Positions 16,150 through 25,391 are shown, numbered from the stretch's first letter. The stretch is DNA of 47,102 nucleotides from Blastococcus sp. TF02A-35 (GCF_004571075.1 NZ_SPQP01000029.1:1-47102); one strand, 5' to 3'. A program made the numbers and translations. The notes: generated by a model not told the origin, from the sequence alone.

Positions 16150-17394
16150 ATGCGTTCGAACGCCGCGGAGGTCGTGGAGGCGGCTCTCGACGAGCTGTCC
16201 GCCCAGCGGCTGGACGGCATGTTCGGACCGCAGCTGCTGGAGCGGCTCGGGGAACTGCTGACGGCGCAGAACCGGCTGGCCGCGGAGGTGGCGCGCACGG
16301 TGCGGCAGTGCGAGCTGGCCGATGCCGCGGAGGTCGACGGCAAGGCCTCGATGAAGGCGTGGCTCCGTGGGCACGCCCGGTTCTCCGCGTCAGCGGCGAA
16401 CGCTCTGGTCTCCTCCGGGCGCGCGCTGCAGCAGATGCCGGCCCTGGCCACCGCGGCCGCCGACGGTGAGGTGAGCGCCGGAGCGGTTGCGGCGATCGCA
16501 CCGGTGGCAGCGCCCGGGAAGCTGGAGGCAGCGGCCGCGCTGGGCGTGGACCTCGCGGAGATCGACCTGCTGCTCACCGACGTCGCACGGAACCAGTTCC
16601 ACCCCGCCCTCCGCCGAGCGGTCGCGCACTACCTGGACCGCCTGGACCCCGACGGGCCCGAGCCCGACCCCACCGAACAGCGCTCCCTCACCTTCTCCAA
16701 GCACCCGGACGGCACGGTCAGCGGTCGCTTCGACCTCGACGCCGTCGGCGGGGAGAAGGCTCAGGCGGTGATCGAGTCGCTCGTGCAGGCATGCCGTCCC
16801 GCCGGTGACACGAGGACCCGCGCCCAGCAGCAGGCCGACGCCTTCGTGCAGCTGTGCGACAACGCCCTCGCCGCCGGCCGGCTGCCGGTCCTGCGCACCT
16901 CCAAGCCGCACGTCGTGGTCACCATCCCGATCGACGACCTCGTGGACCCGGTGACCGGTCAGGGGGCTGCAGACCTCGGGTTCGGCGCCACGATCTCCGC
17001 CGCGCGGGCCCGCTGGCTGGCCTGCGACGGCACCGTCACCCGCATCGTTCTCGGCCCCGAGGGACAGCCGCTCGACCTCGGGCGCTCCCACCGCGTCGTG
17101 CCCCACCACCTGCGCCGGGCGGTCGAGGCCCGCGACGGAGGCTGCGTCTTCGCCGGCTGCGACGCTCCGTCGCACTGGTGCGACGTGCACCACCTCGTCC
17201 ACTGGGCCGACGGCGGAGACACCTCGCTGGAGAACTCAGGCCTGCTCTGCGAACGGCACCACACCAAGGTCCACCACGGCTTCCGGGTCGAACGACAACC
17301 CGACGGCCGATGGCGCACCTGGCGCCCCGACGGCACCGAGATCCTGCTCCTCCCCCGTGTCGTCGTCGGGACGGCGAGCCCACGGGCGGGCTGA
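16150..17394 (+). CDS. DUF222 / HNH endonuclease domain protein (13E12-repeat type), copy 1
   Basis: This 414-residue protein has an N-terminal helical DUF222 region (about 1-300) and a C-terminal HNH nuclease motif: CVFAGCDAPSHWCDVHH, HWADGGDTSLENSGLLCERHH and a terminal HGFRV segment. Cys and His pairs should bind a structural metal and the central His is catalytic. Such proteins are multicopy in mycobacteria (13E12 repeats) and Geodermatophilaceae; their cellular role is unknown, and mobile or selfish behaviour has been suggested. A near twin of equal length lies at 35604-36848, with a shared identical 59-nt block (16285-16343 and 35739-35797). The start is fixed by the conserved TAGGAT-N6-ATG. 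Confidence 0.9.
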   Translation: MRSNAAEVVEAALDELSAQRLDGMFGPQLLERLGELLTAQNRLAAEVARTVRQCELADAAEVDGKASMKAWLRGHARFSASAANALVSSGRALQQMPALATAAADGEVSAGAVAAIAPVAAPGKLEAAAALGVDLAEIDLLLTDVARNQFHPALRRAVAHYLDRLDPDGPEPDPTEQRSLTFSKHPDGTVSGRFDLDAVGGEKAQAVIESLVQACRPAGDTRTRAQQQADAFVQLCDNALAAGRLPVLRTSKPHVVVTIPIDDLVDPVTGQGAADLGFGATISAARARWLACDGTVTRIVLGPEGQPLDLGRSHRVVPHHLRRAVEARDGGCVFAGCDAPSHWCDVHHLVHWADGGDTSLENSGLLCERHHTKVHHGFRVERQPDGRWRTWRPDGTEILLLPRVVVGTASPRAG

Positions 17395-17433
17395 CGACAC
17401 GCGACGGTCGGTGCCGGCTGCCACGATGGCCGG

Positions 17434-18972
17434 GTGCTGCTCGCCGAGGTCGTCGCCGCGTCCACCGAGGTCGCGGCCGCCCGTGGACGGACGGCGAAGG
17501 CCGCGCTCATCGCCGACGCGCTCCGCCGCGCGGACGCGGCCGAGGTGCCGGCGGTCACCGCCTGGCTCTCCGGCGAGCCCCTGCAACGGCGGCTCGGGGT
17601 GGGCTGGCGCTCGCTCGCCGCGCTGACCGGCGGTGCCGCAGCGGCGGCGTCCCTTCCCGTGGCCGCCGTCGACGCCGCGTTCGCCGACCTCGCCGCCACG
17701 GCCGGGCCGGGGTCCGCGGCCCGGCGGGAGGAGCTGCTGCGCGGCCTCCTCGCGGCCGCCACCACCGAGGAGCAGCGGTTCCTGGTCCGGCTCGTCACCG
17801 GCGAGCTCCGCCAGGGCGCGCTCGAGGGCGTCGTGCTCGAGGCCGTGGCTGCGGCGTCCGGTGTCCCCGCCGCCGACGTCCGGCGGGCCTTCATGCTGTC
17901 GGGGAGCCTGGCCACCACCGCCGCGACCGCGCTCGCCGGCGGCGCGGCCGCGCTGGCCGCCGTCCGGCTGGAGGTGGGGCGGCCCGTGCGCCCGATGCTG
18001 GCCGGCCCCGGCTCCTCGCTCGACGCCGCGCTCGCCGACCTCGGCCCCGACGTGACCGTGGAGTTCAAGCTCGACGGGGCACGCATCCAGGTGCACCGGG
18101 ACGGCGACGACGTGCGTGTCTGGACCCGGACGCTGCGCGAGGTGACCGGCGGGGTGCCCGAGCTGGTCGAGCGGGTGCGGGCGCTGCCGTGCCGCACCGC
18201 CGTCCTCGACGGCGAGACGCTCGCCCTGGACGACGACGGCCGGCCGCGGGCGTTCCAGGACACGATGAGCCGGTTCGGCAGCAGCGGGGACGACGACGCC
18301 GGCGTGCTGCTGAGCCCGTTCTTCTTCGACCTGCTGCACCTCGACGGCCGCGACCTGCTCGACGAGCCGCTGCACGTCCGCCTCGACGCCCTCGCCGGCC
18401 TGCTCGCCGACGACGCCTCCGCCCCGCTGCGCATGCCCGGTGCCCAGCGGCCGGACGCCGACCAGGCCGCCCGGGTGCTCGAGGACGCACTCGACGGCGG
18501 GCACGAGGGCGTCGTCGTCAAGGACCTCGCCGCGCCCTACGCCGCCGGCCGGCGGGGCAAGGCCTGGCAGAAGGTCAAGCCGGTGCACACCCTCGACCTC
18601 GTCGTCCTGGGCGCGGAGTGGGGCTACGGCCGCCGCACCGGGAAGCTCTCCAACATCCACCTCGGCGCCCGCGACCCCGACGGCGGCGAGCCGGTGATGG
18701 TCGGCAAGACGTTCAAGGGCATGACCGACGAGCTGCTGGACTGGCAGACCGCCACCTTCCCGGCGCACGCGCGGGAGGAGACGCCGTGGGGCGTGCTCCT
18801 GGAGCCGGGGCTGGTCGTCGAGATCGCCGTGGACGGCGCGCAGCGCAGCCCGCGCTACCCCGGCGGCGTGGCGCTGCGGTTCGCGCGCGTGCTCCGCTAC
18901 CGGCCGGACAAGACGCCGGCCGAGGCCGACACGCTCGACGCGGTGCGGGCGCTGCTGGCCGGCACGCCCTAG
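17434..18972 (+). CDS. ligB: ATP-dependent DNA ligase (LigB type)
   Basis: This 512-residue ligase of the DNA ligase I/archaeal-like type seals nicks using ATP. The order is an N-terminal DNA-binding helical domain (about 1-190), an adenylation domain with motif I EFKLDGARIQ (Lys212 is the nucleophile), motif III-like DGETLAL, motif IV EGVVVKD, motif V WQKVKP, and an OB domain ending ALRFARVLRYRPDK. Length matches mycobacterial LigB (about 507). The GTG at 17434 has CACGAT 6 nt upstream. It follows HNH copy 1 by 39 nt on the same strand. It is normally accessory to the NAD-dependent LigA. The stop codon overlaps that of the convergent LLM gene (CTAG). Confidence 0.93.
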   Translation: MLLAEVVAASTEVAAARGRTAKAALIADALRRADAAEVPAVTAWLSGEPLQRRLGVGWRSLAALTGGAAAAASLPVAAVDAAFADLAATAGPGSAARREELLRGLLAAATTEEQRFLVRLVTGELRQGALEGVVLEAVAAASGVPAADVRRAFMLSGSLATTAATALAGGAAALAAVRLEVGRPVRPMLAGPGSSLDAALADLGPDVTVEFKLDGARIQVHRDGDDVRVWTRTLREVTGGVPELVERVRALPCRTAVLDGETLALDDDGRPRAFQDTMSRFGSSGDDDAGVLLSPFFFDLLHLDGRDLLDEPLHVRLDALAGLLADDASAPLRMPGAQRPDADQAARVLEDALDGGHEGVVVKDLAAPYAAGRRGKAWQKVKPVHTLDLVVLGAEWGYGRRTGKLSNIHLGARDPDGGEPVMVGKTFKGMTDELLDWQTATFPAHAREETPWGVLLEPGLVVEIAVDGAQRSPRYPGGVALRFARVLRYRPDKTPAEADTLDAVRALLAGTP

Positions 18973-20003
18973 GCCGTCGCGGCCGCCACCCGCGGCGCGA
19001 CCTCGGTGCCCAGCAGCTCGATGCCGCGCAGCAGGTCGGCGTGCGCCAGGCGCGGGTTGGTCATCTGCAGGGCCACCCGGTCCACCCCGCCGAGCTGCTC
19101 GCCGATTCGCACCAGCTTCTCGGCCACCGTCTCCGGGTCGCCCATGAAGAAGGCGCCGTCGGGGCCGCTGGTCGCGTCGAACTGCGCCCGGCTCGGTGCG
19201 GCGAAGCCGCGCTCGCGGGAGACCTTGGTGAACATCTCGTGCCAGCCGGGGTAGATCGTGTCCGAGGCCGCCTGGGTGCTCTCGGCGACGAAGCCGAACA
19301 CGTGCAGGCCCACCTGCAGCCGCTCCGGCGGGTGGCCGGCGTGCGCGCCGGCCCGGCGGTAGAGGTCGACCAGCGGCGCGAACTGCCGGGGCTCGCCGCC
19401 GATGATCGCCACCATCAGCGGCAGCCCCAGCAGGCCCGCCCGCACGAACGACTCCGGCGTCCCGCCGACGCCGACCCAGATCGGCAGCGGGTCCTGCAGG
19501 GGCCGGGGGTAGACGCCCTGGCCGGTGAGCGGCGGGCGGTGCTTCCCCGACCAGGTGACGTGCTCGGACTCCTGGATCCGCAGCAGCAGGTCCAGCTTCT
19601 CGGCGAACAGCTCGTCGTAGTCGGCCAGGCTCAGCCCGAACAGCGGGAACGCCTCGGTGAAGGAGCCACGGCCGACCACCAGGTCGATGCGCCCCTTGGA
19701 GATCAGGTCGAGGGTGGCGAACTGCTGGAAGACCCGGACCGGGTCCGCGGCGCTGAGGACGGCGACGGCGCTGCCGAGGCGGATCCGCGAGGTGCGGGCG
19801 GCCGCGGCGGCGAGGATGACCGGCGGCGCGGAGTCGTAGTACTCGCTGCGGTGGTGCTCGCCGATGCCGAAGGAGTAGAGGCCCACCCGGTCGGCGAGCT
19901 CGATCTCCTCGAGCAGGTGGGCCATCCGCTCCTCGGGGCCGACCACCCGGCCCGACGCCGGGTCGGTCACGGCCGAGACGAAGCTGTCGACGCCGAGGTG
20001 CAT
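18969..20003 (-). CDS. LLM-class flavin-dependent oxidoreductase
   Basis: This 344-residue TIM-barrel oxidoreductase is of the bacterial luciferase-like class and uses FMN or F420. Motifs are FGIGEHHRSEYYDSAPPV near residue 45, TSRIRLGSAVAVLSAADPVRV and GRIDLVVGRGSFTEAFPLFG, characteristic of the alkanal monooxygenase-like subgroup. ATG at 20003 lies after a GGGAGGG ribosome site. It has an 18-bp perfect palindrome (20029-20046) and a TTCAACATTCAAC element in its 96-nt upstream region. It is downstream of the saccharopine-dehydrogenase-like gene on the same strand but probably has its own promoter. The substrate is unknown. Confidence 0.88.
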   Translation of the reverse strand: MHLGVDSFVSAVTDPASGRVVGPEERMAHLLEEIELADRVGLYSFGIGEHHRSEYYDSAPPVILAAAAARTSRIRLGSAVAVLSAADPVRVFQQFATLDLISKGRIDLVVGRGSFTEAFPLFGLSLADYDELFAEKLDLLLRIQESEHVTWSGKHRPPLTGQGVYPRPLQDPLPIWVGVGGTPESFVRAGLLGLPLMVAIIGGEPRQFAPLVDLYRRAGAHAGHPPERLQVGLHVFGFVAESTQAASDTIYPGWHEMFTKVSRERGFAAPSRAQFDATSGPDGAFFMGDPETVAEKLVRIGEQLGGVDRVALQMTNPRLAHADLLRGIELLGTEVAPRVAAATA

Positions 20004-20028
20004 GGGGTCCCTCCCGAGGTCCGGTGCG

Positions 20029-20046
20029 GGTCGCCGGCCGGCGACC
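20029..20046. promoter_or_regulatory. 18-bp perfect palindrome upstream of the LLM oxidoreductase
   Basis: GGTCGCCGGCCGGCGACC is a perfect inverted repeat centred 34 nt before the LLM start codon. It could be an operator, or a hairpin in the leader. An AT-richer TTCAACATTCAAC (20057-20069), which reads as a TTGAA direct repeat on the minus strand, lies just beyond it. Confidence 0.4.
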
Positions 20047-20099
20047 GCACGGGTCGTTCAACATTCAACCACCGAGCCGGCCCACCGGCTCGGTACGGC

Positions 20100-21332
20100 T
20101 CAGACCGCCGACACCTCGTAGGTGTGCCCGGCGGCTCGCAGCCGCTCGACCAGCACCTCCCCCAGCGCCGTCGCCGGCGTCAGCGACCCGGCCCGGTCGG
20201 GGAGCCGGTCGCCGTCCACGGCGAGGGCCAGCGCGGTCTCGCCCAGCATGACCGCGGTCGCGGCGTAGCCGGGGTCGCCCGGGCCGGCAGCGGTCGCCCG
20301 GTAGCGACGGCCGTCCTCGGCGGTCGCGTCGACCACCATCCGGAACCACCCCTTCTCCCGGGCCGCCTCGCCCGGCCCGGTGCCGGGCGCCGGCAGCACC
20401 CGGTCCAGCAGCGCGCGGGTCGGGGCCAGGCTCATGGCGGACACCGTGGCGACCAGGCCCGCGGTGATGGCGCCGGCGGTCACCGCACCCAGGGGGCCGC
20501 GGCCGGCCCCCATGACCTCGCCGTAGGCCAGGCCACGCCCGTAGGCCCAGCCCTGCAGGGCGTTGCTCCGCCGCACGATGCGGCTGTTGAACGGGGCCAT
20601 GACGAACGGCGCCGTCCACCGCCCGTCCGGGGTCCGCGCGGGCAGGCCGGCGTCCCGCGGCTGCGGCGTGCCCGGCTCCGCCGCCCGGTCCGGGCTCAGC
20701 GCGAAGGGGTCGCCCACCACGCGGCGCAGCGCGGGGTCGGCCTGCAGGGCCTCCACCTGCGCCCGCATCGAGTCGATCGTGCCGCCGCTGAACCCGCCGC
20801 GCGCCGTGGCGACCAGCCGCACGTCCCGCAGGCCACCCGCGCCGTCGGCGGCCGCCCGGCCGGCCAGGAGGAACGTGCTCAGGTCCGAGGGGATGGAGTC
20901 GTAGCCGCAGGCGTGCACGATGCGCGCACCGGTCCCCGCCGCGACGGCGTCGCAGCGGTCGATCGCGTCCCGGACGAAGAGCACCTCACCGGTCAGGTCG
21001 GCGTAGTGGGTGCCGGCCCGCGCGCACGCCTCCACCACGGGCAGCCCGTACCTCGCGTACGGCCCCACGGTCGTCACCAGCACCCGGGTGCTCTCCGCGA
21101 GGGCCCGGAGCGACGCCGCGTCACCGGAGTCGGCCTCGACGAGCGCCCAGTCGCGGCCGGCCGGGGGCAGCTCCGCGCGCACCGCCTCCAGCCGGTCGCG
21201 GGAGCGGCCGGCCAGGGCGATCCGCAGCCCCGCCGGCGCGGAGCCGGCCAGGTAGCGGGCGAGCAGCCTCCCGACGAAGCCGGTGGCTCCGTAGAGGACG
21301 AGGTCATGGGTCCGTGCACCGTCAGCTGCCAT
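20100..21332 (-). CDS. Saccharopine dehydrogenase-like / trans-acting enoyl reductase family protein
   Basis: This 410-residue protein has a Rossmann fold: LVLYGATGFVGRLLARYL at the N terminus, then IALAGRSRDRLEAV, VLVTTVGPYARYGLPVVEAC and THYADLTGEVLFVRD. These match the NAD(P)-binding saccharopine dehydrogenase-like family that includes mycobacterial Rv2449c and the trans-acting enoyl reductase of phenolic lipid synthesis. No polyketide synthase is nearby, so lysine metabolism or lipid reduction cannot be assigned. The ATG at 21332 has CAGGAT exactly 6 nt upstream, again a leaderless arrangement. Confidence 0.85.
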   Translation of the reverse strand: MAADGARTHDLVLYGATGFVGRLLARYLAGSAPAGLRIALAGRSRDRLEAVRAELPPAGRDWALVEADSGDAASLRALAESTRVLVTTVGPYARYGLPVVEACARAGTHYADLTGEVLFVRDAIDRCDAVAAGTGARIVHACGYDSIPSDLSTFLLAGRAAADGAGGLRDVRLVATARGGFSGGTIDSMRAQVEALQADPALRRVVGDPFALSPDRAAEPGTPQPRDAGLPARTPDGRWTAPFVMAPFNSRIVRRSNALQGWAYGRGLAYGEVMGAGRGPLGAVTAGAITAGLVATVSAMSLAPTRALLDRVLPAPGTGPGEAAREKGWFRMVVDATAEDGRRYRATAAGPGDPGYAATAVMLGETALALAVDGDRLPDRAGSLTPATALGEVLVERLRAAGHTYEVSAV

Positions 21333-21478
21333 GCGGCCATCCTGTCGCGTCCGACGCCTGCCGGCTGCCGGCGGACCCCTGCCACGGGCGGGTCACGGGC
21401 GGGTCACGGTCCGCCACGCGGGTCACTCGGCACCCACGGGTGCACAAGTCCGCGGCCCACCCTGCCGATTGAGGGCGC

Positions 21479-23113
21479 ATGGCAGCTCGGCTCGCAACGG
21501 TGCGGTCCTCGGCGCGGCGACAGTTCGCCCCCGAGCAGGCGGCGTCGCCCTGGTGGCGTGACGCGGTCGTCTACCAGGTCTACCTCCGCTCGTTCGCCGA
21601 CGCGAACGGCGACGGGATCGGCGACCTGGCCGGCCTGCGCGCCCGGCTCCCCTACCTGAACTGGCTGGGCGTCGACGCCCTGTGGATCAACCCGCACTAC
21701 CCCTCGGGTGGCGCGGACGGCGGCTACGACATCAGCGACTACCGCGCGGTGGACCCCGACTACGGCGACGTCGCCGACCTCGAGGCCCTCGTGGAGGACG
21801 CCCGCGCGCTCGGCCTCAAGGTGCTGCTGGACGTCGTCCCGAACCACACCTCCGACCAGCACCCCTGGTTCCAGGCGGCGCTGGCCGACCCGGACTGCCC
21901 CGAGGCCTCCCGCTACCACTTCGCCCCGCCGTCGGAGGAGCCGCCGAACAACTGGCGCTCGCTCTTCGGCGGGCCGGCCTGGTCGCGCACCCCCGACGGC
22001 CGCTGGTACCTGCACCTGTTCGCCCCGGAGCAGCCCGACCTCAACTGGCGCGACCCCGCCGTCGCCGAGGACTTCGAGCGGACGCTGCGCTTCTGGCTCG
22101 ACCGCGGCGTCAGCGGCTTCCGGATCGACGTCGCCTACGGGCTGTTCAAGGACCCGGGGCTGCGCGACAACCCGGGCGAGTACTCCCCCACCCTGTTCGG
22201 CCACGGGCCGGAGCAGGCGATGACCTGGAACCAGCCCGAGGTGCACGACGTGTGGCGCCGCTGGCGCTCGATCGTCGACGAGTACCCGGACACGATGCTC
22301 GTCGGCGAGGTGTGCCTGGCCGACCCGGAGGAGATCGCCCTCTATTCGCGGCCCGACGAGATGCACCAGGCCTTCTCCTTCCGGCTGCTGAAGTCCGGCT
22401 GGTCGGCCGAGTCCTTCGCCGACGGTGTGCGCAGCGCGCTGGACGCCTTCGGCAAGGTCGGCGCCCCGGTGTCGTGGGTGCTGGGCAACCACGACAAGGA
22501 CCGCCAGGTGACCCGCTTCGGCGGCGGCGAGGTCGGTGACGCGCGTGCCCGCGCGGCCGCGCTGCTCATGCTGAGCCTGCCGGGCTCGGCCTACGTCTAC
22601 GCCGGTGACGAGCTCGGCCTCCCGCAGGCCGTGGTCCCCGACGAGGCCAAGCGCGACCCGATCTTCTTCCGCAGCGGTGGCGAGCGCAGCGGCCGCGACG
22701 GCTGCCGCGTGCCGATGCCGTGGAACGCCACGCCGGGCGTCGGCTTCTCCCCCCGCGGGTCGGCCCAGCCCTGGCTGCCGATCCCCGCGGAGTGGCGCCG
22801 GTACGCCGTCTCCCGCCAGGCCCGCGACGACAGCTCGATGCTGCACCTGTACCGGCGCGCGCTCGCCGTCCGGGCCGAGCACCCGGCCCTGGGGGCCGGC
22901 GAGGCGTCGGTGAGCCGCCGCGGGGAGCTGCTGACCGTCCGCAGCACGGCGGAGGGCCGCTCGGTGCGCTGCGTGGTCAACATGGGCGAGCACACGGTGC
23001 TGGTCCGGACCGCCGGGACGCTGCTGCTCTCCAGCGCCCCGCAGGTGGCGCACACCGCCCGCCGGACGCTGGCGCTGCCCCCGAACACCGCGGTCTGGAT
23101 CGCGGAGGACTGA
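21479..23113 (+). CDS. Glycoside hydrolase family 13 alpha-glucosidase
   Basis: This 544-residue GH13 enzyme is of the oligo-1,6-glucosidase / alpha-glucosidase subfamily type. The (beta/alpha)8 barrel starts with AVVYQVYLRSFADANGDG. Conserved regions are LDVVPNHTSDQH, GFRIDVAYG with nucleophile Asp217, LVGEVCLAD with acid/base Glu277 and LGNHDKDRQVTR with Asp339, so it should be active. A short C-terminal beta domain follows (about 450-544). No signal peptide is visible, so it acts on imported malto- or isomalto-oligosaccharides or trehalose-like sugars in the cytoplasm. It stands alone, without transporter genes. Its stop lies 6 nt from that of the convergent DUF4287 gene, within the palindrome TGAGCCGGCTCA. 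Confidence 0.92.
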   Translation: MAARLATVRSSARRQFAPEQAASPWWRDAVVYQVYLRSFADANGDGIGDLAGLRARLPYLNWLGVDALWINPHYPSGGADGGYDISDYRAVDPDYGDVADLEALVEDARALGLKVLLDVVPNHTSDQHPWFQAALADPDCPEASRYHFAPPSEEPPNNWRSLFGGPAWSRTPDGRWYLHLFAPEQPDLNWRDPAVAEDFERTLRFWLDRGVSGFRIDVAYGLFKDPGLRDNPGEYSPTLFGHGPEQAMTWNQPEVHDVWRRWRSIVDEYPDTMLVGEVCLADPEEIALYSRPDEMHQAFSFRLLKSGWSAESFADGVRSALDAFGKVGAPVSWVLGNHDKDRQVTRFGGGEVGDARARAAALLMLSLPGSAYVYAGDELGLPQAVVPDEAKRDPIFFRSGGERSGRDGCRVPMPWNATPGVGFSPRGSAQPWLPIPAEWRRYAVSRQARDDSSMLHLYRRALAVRAEHPALGAGEASVSRRGELLTVRSTAEGRSVRCVVNMGEHTVLVRTAGTLLLSSAPQVAHTARRTLALPPNTAVWIAED

Positions 23114-23119
23114 GCCGGC

Positions 23120-23407
23120 TCAGCCGGGGCGGTTCGCCTTCCCGTCCAGGTGCAGCACCGTGGACTCGTCGCGGTGCGAGCCGGTGCTGCCCACGTGCTT
23201 GTCGCTGATGGCCGGCCCGTTCTTCAGGACGTGGAAGAAGGCCATCGCGTGCCCCCGCCCGATGCCGTAGTCGTCGGCCAGCCAGCCGGCGACGTCGCCG
23301 GCCTTGCTGGTCGGCCCGAAGCCGCGGGCGGCGGCCAGGTCGAGCAGCTCCAGCGGGGTCCTGCCGGTCGTGGTCTCGATCGCGTCGAGGTAGGCCTGGA
23401 ACGACAT
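23120..23407 (-). CDS. DUF4287 domain-containing protein
   Basis: This 95-residue protein begins MSFQAYLDAIETTTGRTP and contains the helical DUF4287 pattern: TPLELLDLAAARGF, then a segment ending DVAGWLADDYGIGRGHAMAF. The C-terminal tail (SDKHVGSTGSHRDESTVLHLDG) is polar. Function is unknown; many relatives are fused to or located near DUF5655 proteins. ATG 23407 is chosen over the upstream in-frame codon because the extra 20 residues are Pro/Gly-rich shadow sequence and GGAGCC lies just upstream of the ATG. Confidence 0.8.
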   Translation of the reverse strand: MSFQAYLDAIETTTGRTPLELLDLAAARGFGPTSKAGDVAGWLADDYGIGRGHAMAFFHVLKNGPAISDKHVGSTGSHRDESTVLHLDGKANRPG

Positions 23408-23474
23408 GTCGGCTCCTTCGGTCGGTGGCGTCCGGGGATGGGGACCGCCCCCGGGCGGGGAACTCATCGGTGGG

Positions 23475-24110
23475 TCAGGCGCTGACCGCCTCGTGGGTGT
23501 TGACGCCCGGGATGCGCCGCACCGAGCCCCAGCCGAAGCGGGCCCAGACCACCAGCAGCGCGGCGCCCGTGGCCGCGCCCAGGCTGTCGCGCACGAGGTC
23601 CCCGTTCGTGTCGTCGTTGCCCTCGGAGAGGTCCGTGCCCAGCCACGCGTCGGACCGCCACTCGTAGATCTCCCAGATCGCGCCCACCGTGATGCCCAGC
23701 GCCGCGGTGACGACGGCGATCCCCACGTAGTGCCGCAGGTGCGTCTCCTGGCGCGGGTCCGGGACGACGTCGAGCCGGGCGAGGGCGATGTAGACGACCG
23801 GCGCGGTGAGCATCGGCAGGGTGAGGTGCACCAGGTCGTCGAAGCGGACGAACTGGTCGTACAGCCCCCAGACCTCGCCGAAGCCCTGCAGGGCCATCGC
23901 CAGGGTGACCGAGAGGTCGTAGACCCGCGGCAGGTTCACCGCCCGCGCGGCCAGCGTCACCGCCGCCATGACGGCGAGCACCGCTGCCGAGCCGCCGTCA
24001 CCGGCGAACGCGTACCAGACCGCACCGCCCACGAGCACCAGCCGCAGGACGTCGATGCCGTCCCGGACGATCGGTGACCAGTCCCCCAGCACGAGTCGGC
24101 GCACGTCCAC
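23475..24110 (-). CDS. Multi-pass membrane protein, DUF2238/YjdF-like
   Basis: This 211-residue membrane protein has about five to six hydrophobic segments. Its conserved-looking parts are the FDDLVHLTLPMLTAP segment, GITVGAIWEIYEW and DTNGDLVRDSLGAATGA, a pattern of acidic residues next to membrane helices shared with DUF2238/YjdF-like proteins. Function is unknown. The GTG at 24110 has TAGCCG 6 nt upstream; an internal start is possible. It lies 67 nt upstream of the DUF4287 gene on the same strand. Confidence 0.7.
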   Translation of the reverse strand: MDVRRLVLGDWSPIVRDGIDVLRLVLVGGAVWYAFAGDGGSAAVLAVMAAVTLAARAVNLPRVYDLSVTLAMALQGFGEVWGLYDQFVRFDDLVHLTLPMLTAPVVYIALARLDVVPDPRQETHLRHYVGIAVVTAALGITVGAIWEIYEWRSDAWLGTDLSEGNDDTNGDLVRDSLGAATGAALLVVWARFGWGSVRRIPGVNTHEAVSA

Positions 24111-24200
24111 GCCGGGCGGCTACCCGCGCGGCCGCGGTTCACCCCCGCAGCTCGGAGGGCACCCGCGCCCGGGTCCCGGTGCGCCTGACAGGATCGGCGC

Positions 24201-25391
24201 GTGCCGTCCGCTCCCCCGGTGCCGGCCCCGCCGCGGGCCGCCCGCGCCGCCGTCGGCACCTGGTTCTTCGTCAACGCCGTCCTCTACACCAACGTCCTCC
24301 CGCGCCTGCCGGAGATCAAGGACGCCCTCGACCTCAGCAACGCCGCCCTGGGCACGGCCCTGGCCGGCGGCCCGGTGGGCGCCCTCGTCGCCGCGCTCTG
24401 GTCCGCGCCGCTGATCCGCCGGCTGGGCTCGGGGCGCGTCGCCGCCTACGGGCTGGTGGCGCTGGCCGCGGGCATGGCGGGGGTGGCCGCGGCGCCGTCC
24501 TGGCTCGCCCTGGCCGGCGTGCTGTTCGTCGCCGGCGGGGTCGACGCGGTGGTCGACGTCGCCCAGAACGCGCACGGCCTGCGGGTGCAGCGCCGGTACG
24601 ACCGGTCGATCTTCAACGCCTTCCACGGGCTCTGGAGCATCGGCGCGGTCTCCGGCGCCCTGATCGGCTCGGCGGCCGCCGGCCTGGGCGTGCCCCTGGG
24701 CTGGCACCTCGCAGGCGTCGGGGCCTTCTTCGCGCTGGTCGCGCTGGTGTCGGCCCGGGCGATGCTGCCGGGTGCGGACGACGACGACCGCACGCCGGAG
24801 GAGCACGCCTCGGCGGGGAGGACGCGCATCCCGTGGTCCCGGACCGCGCTGCTGCTCGGCGCGCTGGGCCTGCTCGCCGCGGCCGGGGTCTTCGTGGAGG
24901 ACGCCGGCGCCTCGTGGAGCGCGATCTACCTCCGCGAGGACCTCGGGGCCGGCGCGGCGGTGGCCGGGCTGGGCCTGGTGGCGCTGCAGACGACGATGAC
25001 GCTGGGCCGGCTCACCGGCGACCGCGTCGTCGACCGCTTCGGCCAGCGGGCGGTCACCCGCGCGGGCGGGGTGCTCATCGCGGCCGGGATGGGCGCCGCG
25101 CTGGCGTTCCCGTCGGTGCCCTCGACACTGGCCGGCTTCGCCGTCGCGGGCCTGGGCGCGGCCACGATGGTGCCGGCGGCCTACGCCGCCGCGGACTCGC
25201 TGCCGGGCCTGCCCGCGGGCGCCGGCCTCGCGCTGATCAACTGGCTGCTGCGCGTGGGGCTGCTCGCCTCGCCGCCGCTGGTCGGCGTCATCGCCGACGC
25301 CGCCGGGCTGCGCACCGGCCTCCTCACGGTCGTGGCCGCCGGCACGGTCGCGGTGCTCGTCGCCGGGGTGCTCCAGGGCCGCCGCCGCTGA
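24201..25391 (+). CDS. MFS transporter (YbjJ/FucP-like)
   Basis: This 396-residue, 12-TM major facilitator lacks the drug-antiporter motif C and resembles YbjJ-like sugar/unknown transporters: NVLPRLPEIKDALDLSNAALG near TM1, VDVAQNAHGLRVQRRY after TM4, FNAFHGLWSIGAVSGALIGS in TM5 and VFVEDAGASWSAIYL in TM7. The GTG at 24201 is supported by CAGGAT 6 nt upstream. The gene is divergent from the DUF2238-like gene with a 90-nt gap and is followed by an unrelated TPR-like gene. The substrate is not known. Confidence 0.88.
   Translation: MPSAPPVPAPPRAARAAVGTWFFVNAVLYTNVLPRLPEIKDALDLSNAALGTALAGGPVGALVAALWSAPLIRRLGSGRVAAYGLVALAAGMAGVAAAPSWLALAGVLFVAGGVDAVVDVAQNAHGLRVQRRYDRSIFNAFHGLWSIGAVSGALIGSAAAGLGVPLGWHLAGVGAFFALVALVSARAMLPGADDDDRTPEEHASAGRTRIPWSRTALLLGALGLLAAAGVFVEDAGASWSAIYLREDLGAGAAVAGLGLVALQTTMTLGRLTGDRVVDRFGQRAVTRAGGVLIAAGMGAALAFPSVPSTLAGFAVAGLGAATMVPAAYAAADSLPGLPAGAGLALINWLLRVGLLASPPLVGVIADAAGLRTGLLTVVAAGTVAVLVAGVLQGRRR

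Noticed and set aside
16150-17394. HNH genes considered as transposase or homing-endonuclease insertions
   Set aside because: No inverted repeats, target-site duplications or intron/intein hosts were seen around either copy. They are complete genes with conserved promoters.
17434-18972. HNH-ligase pair as a defence or NHEJ system
   Set aside because: The ligase has no Ku partner or polymerase/phosphoesterase domain, and HNH copy 2 has no ligase neighbour, so the adjacency looks incidental.
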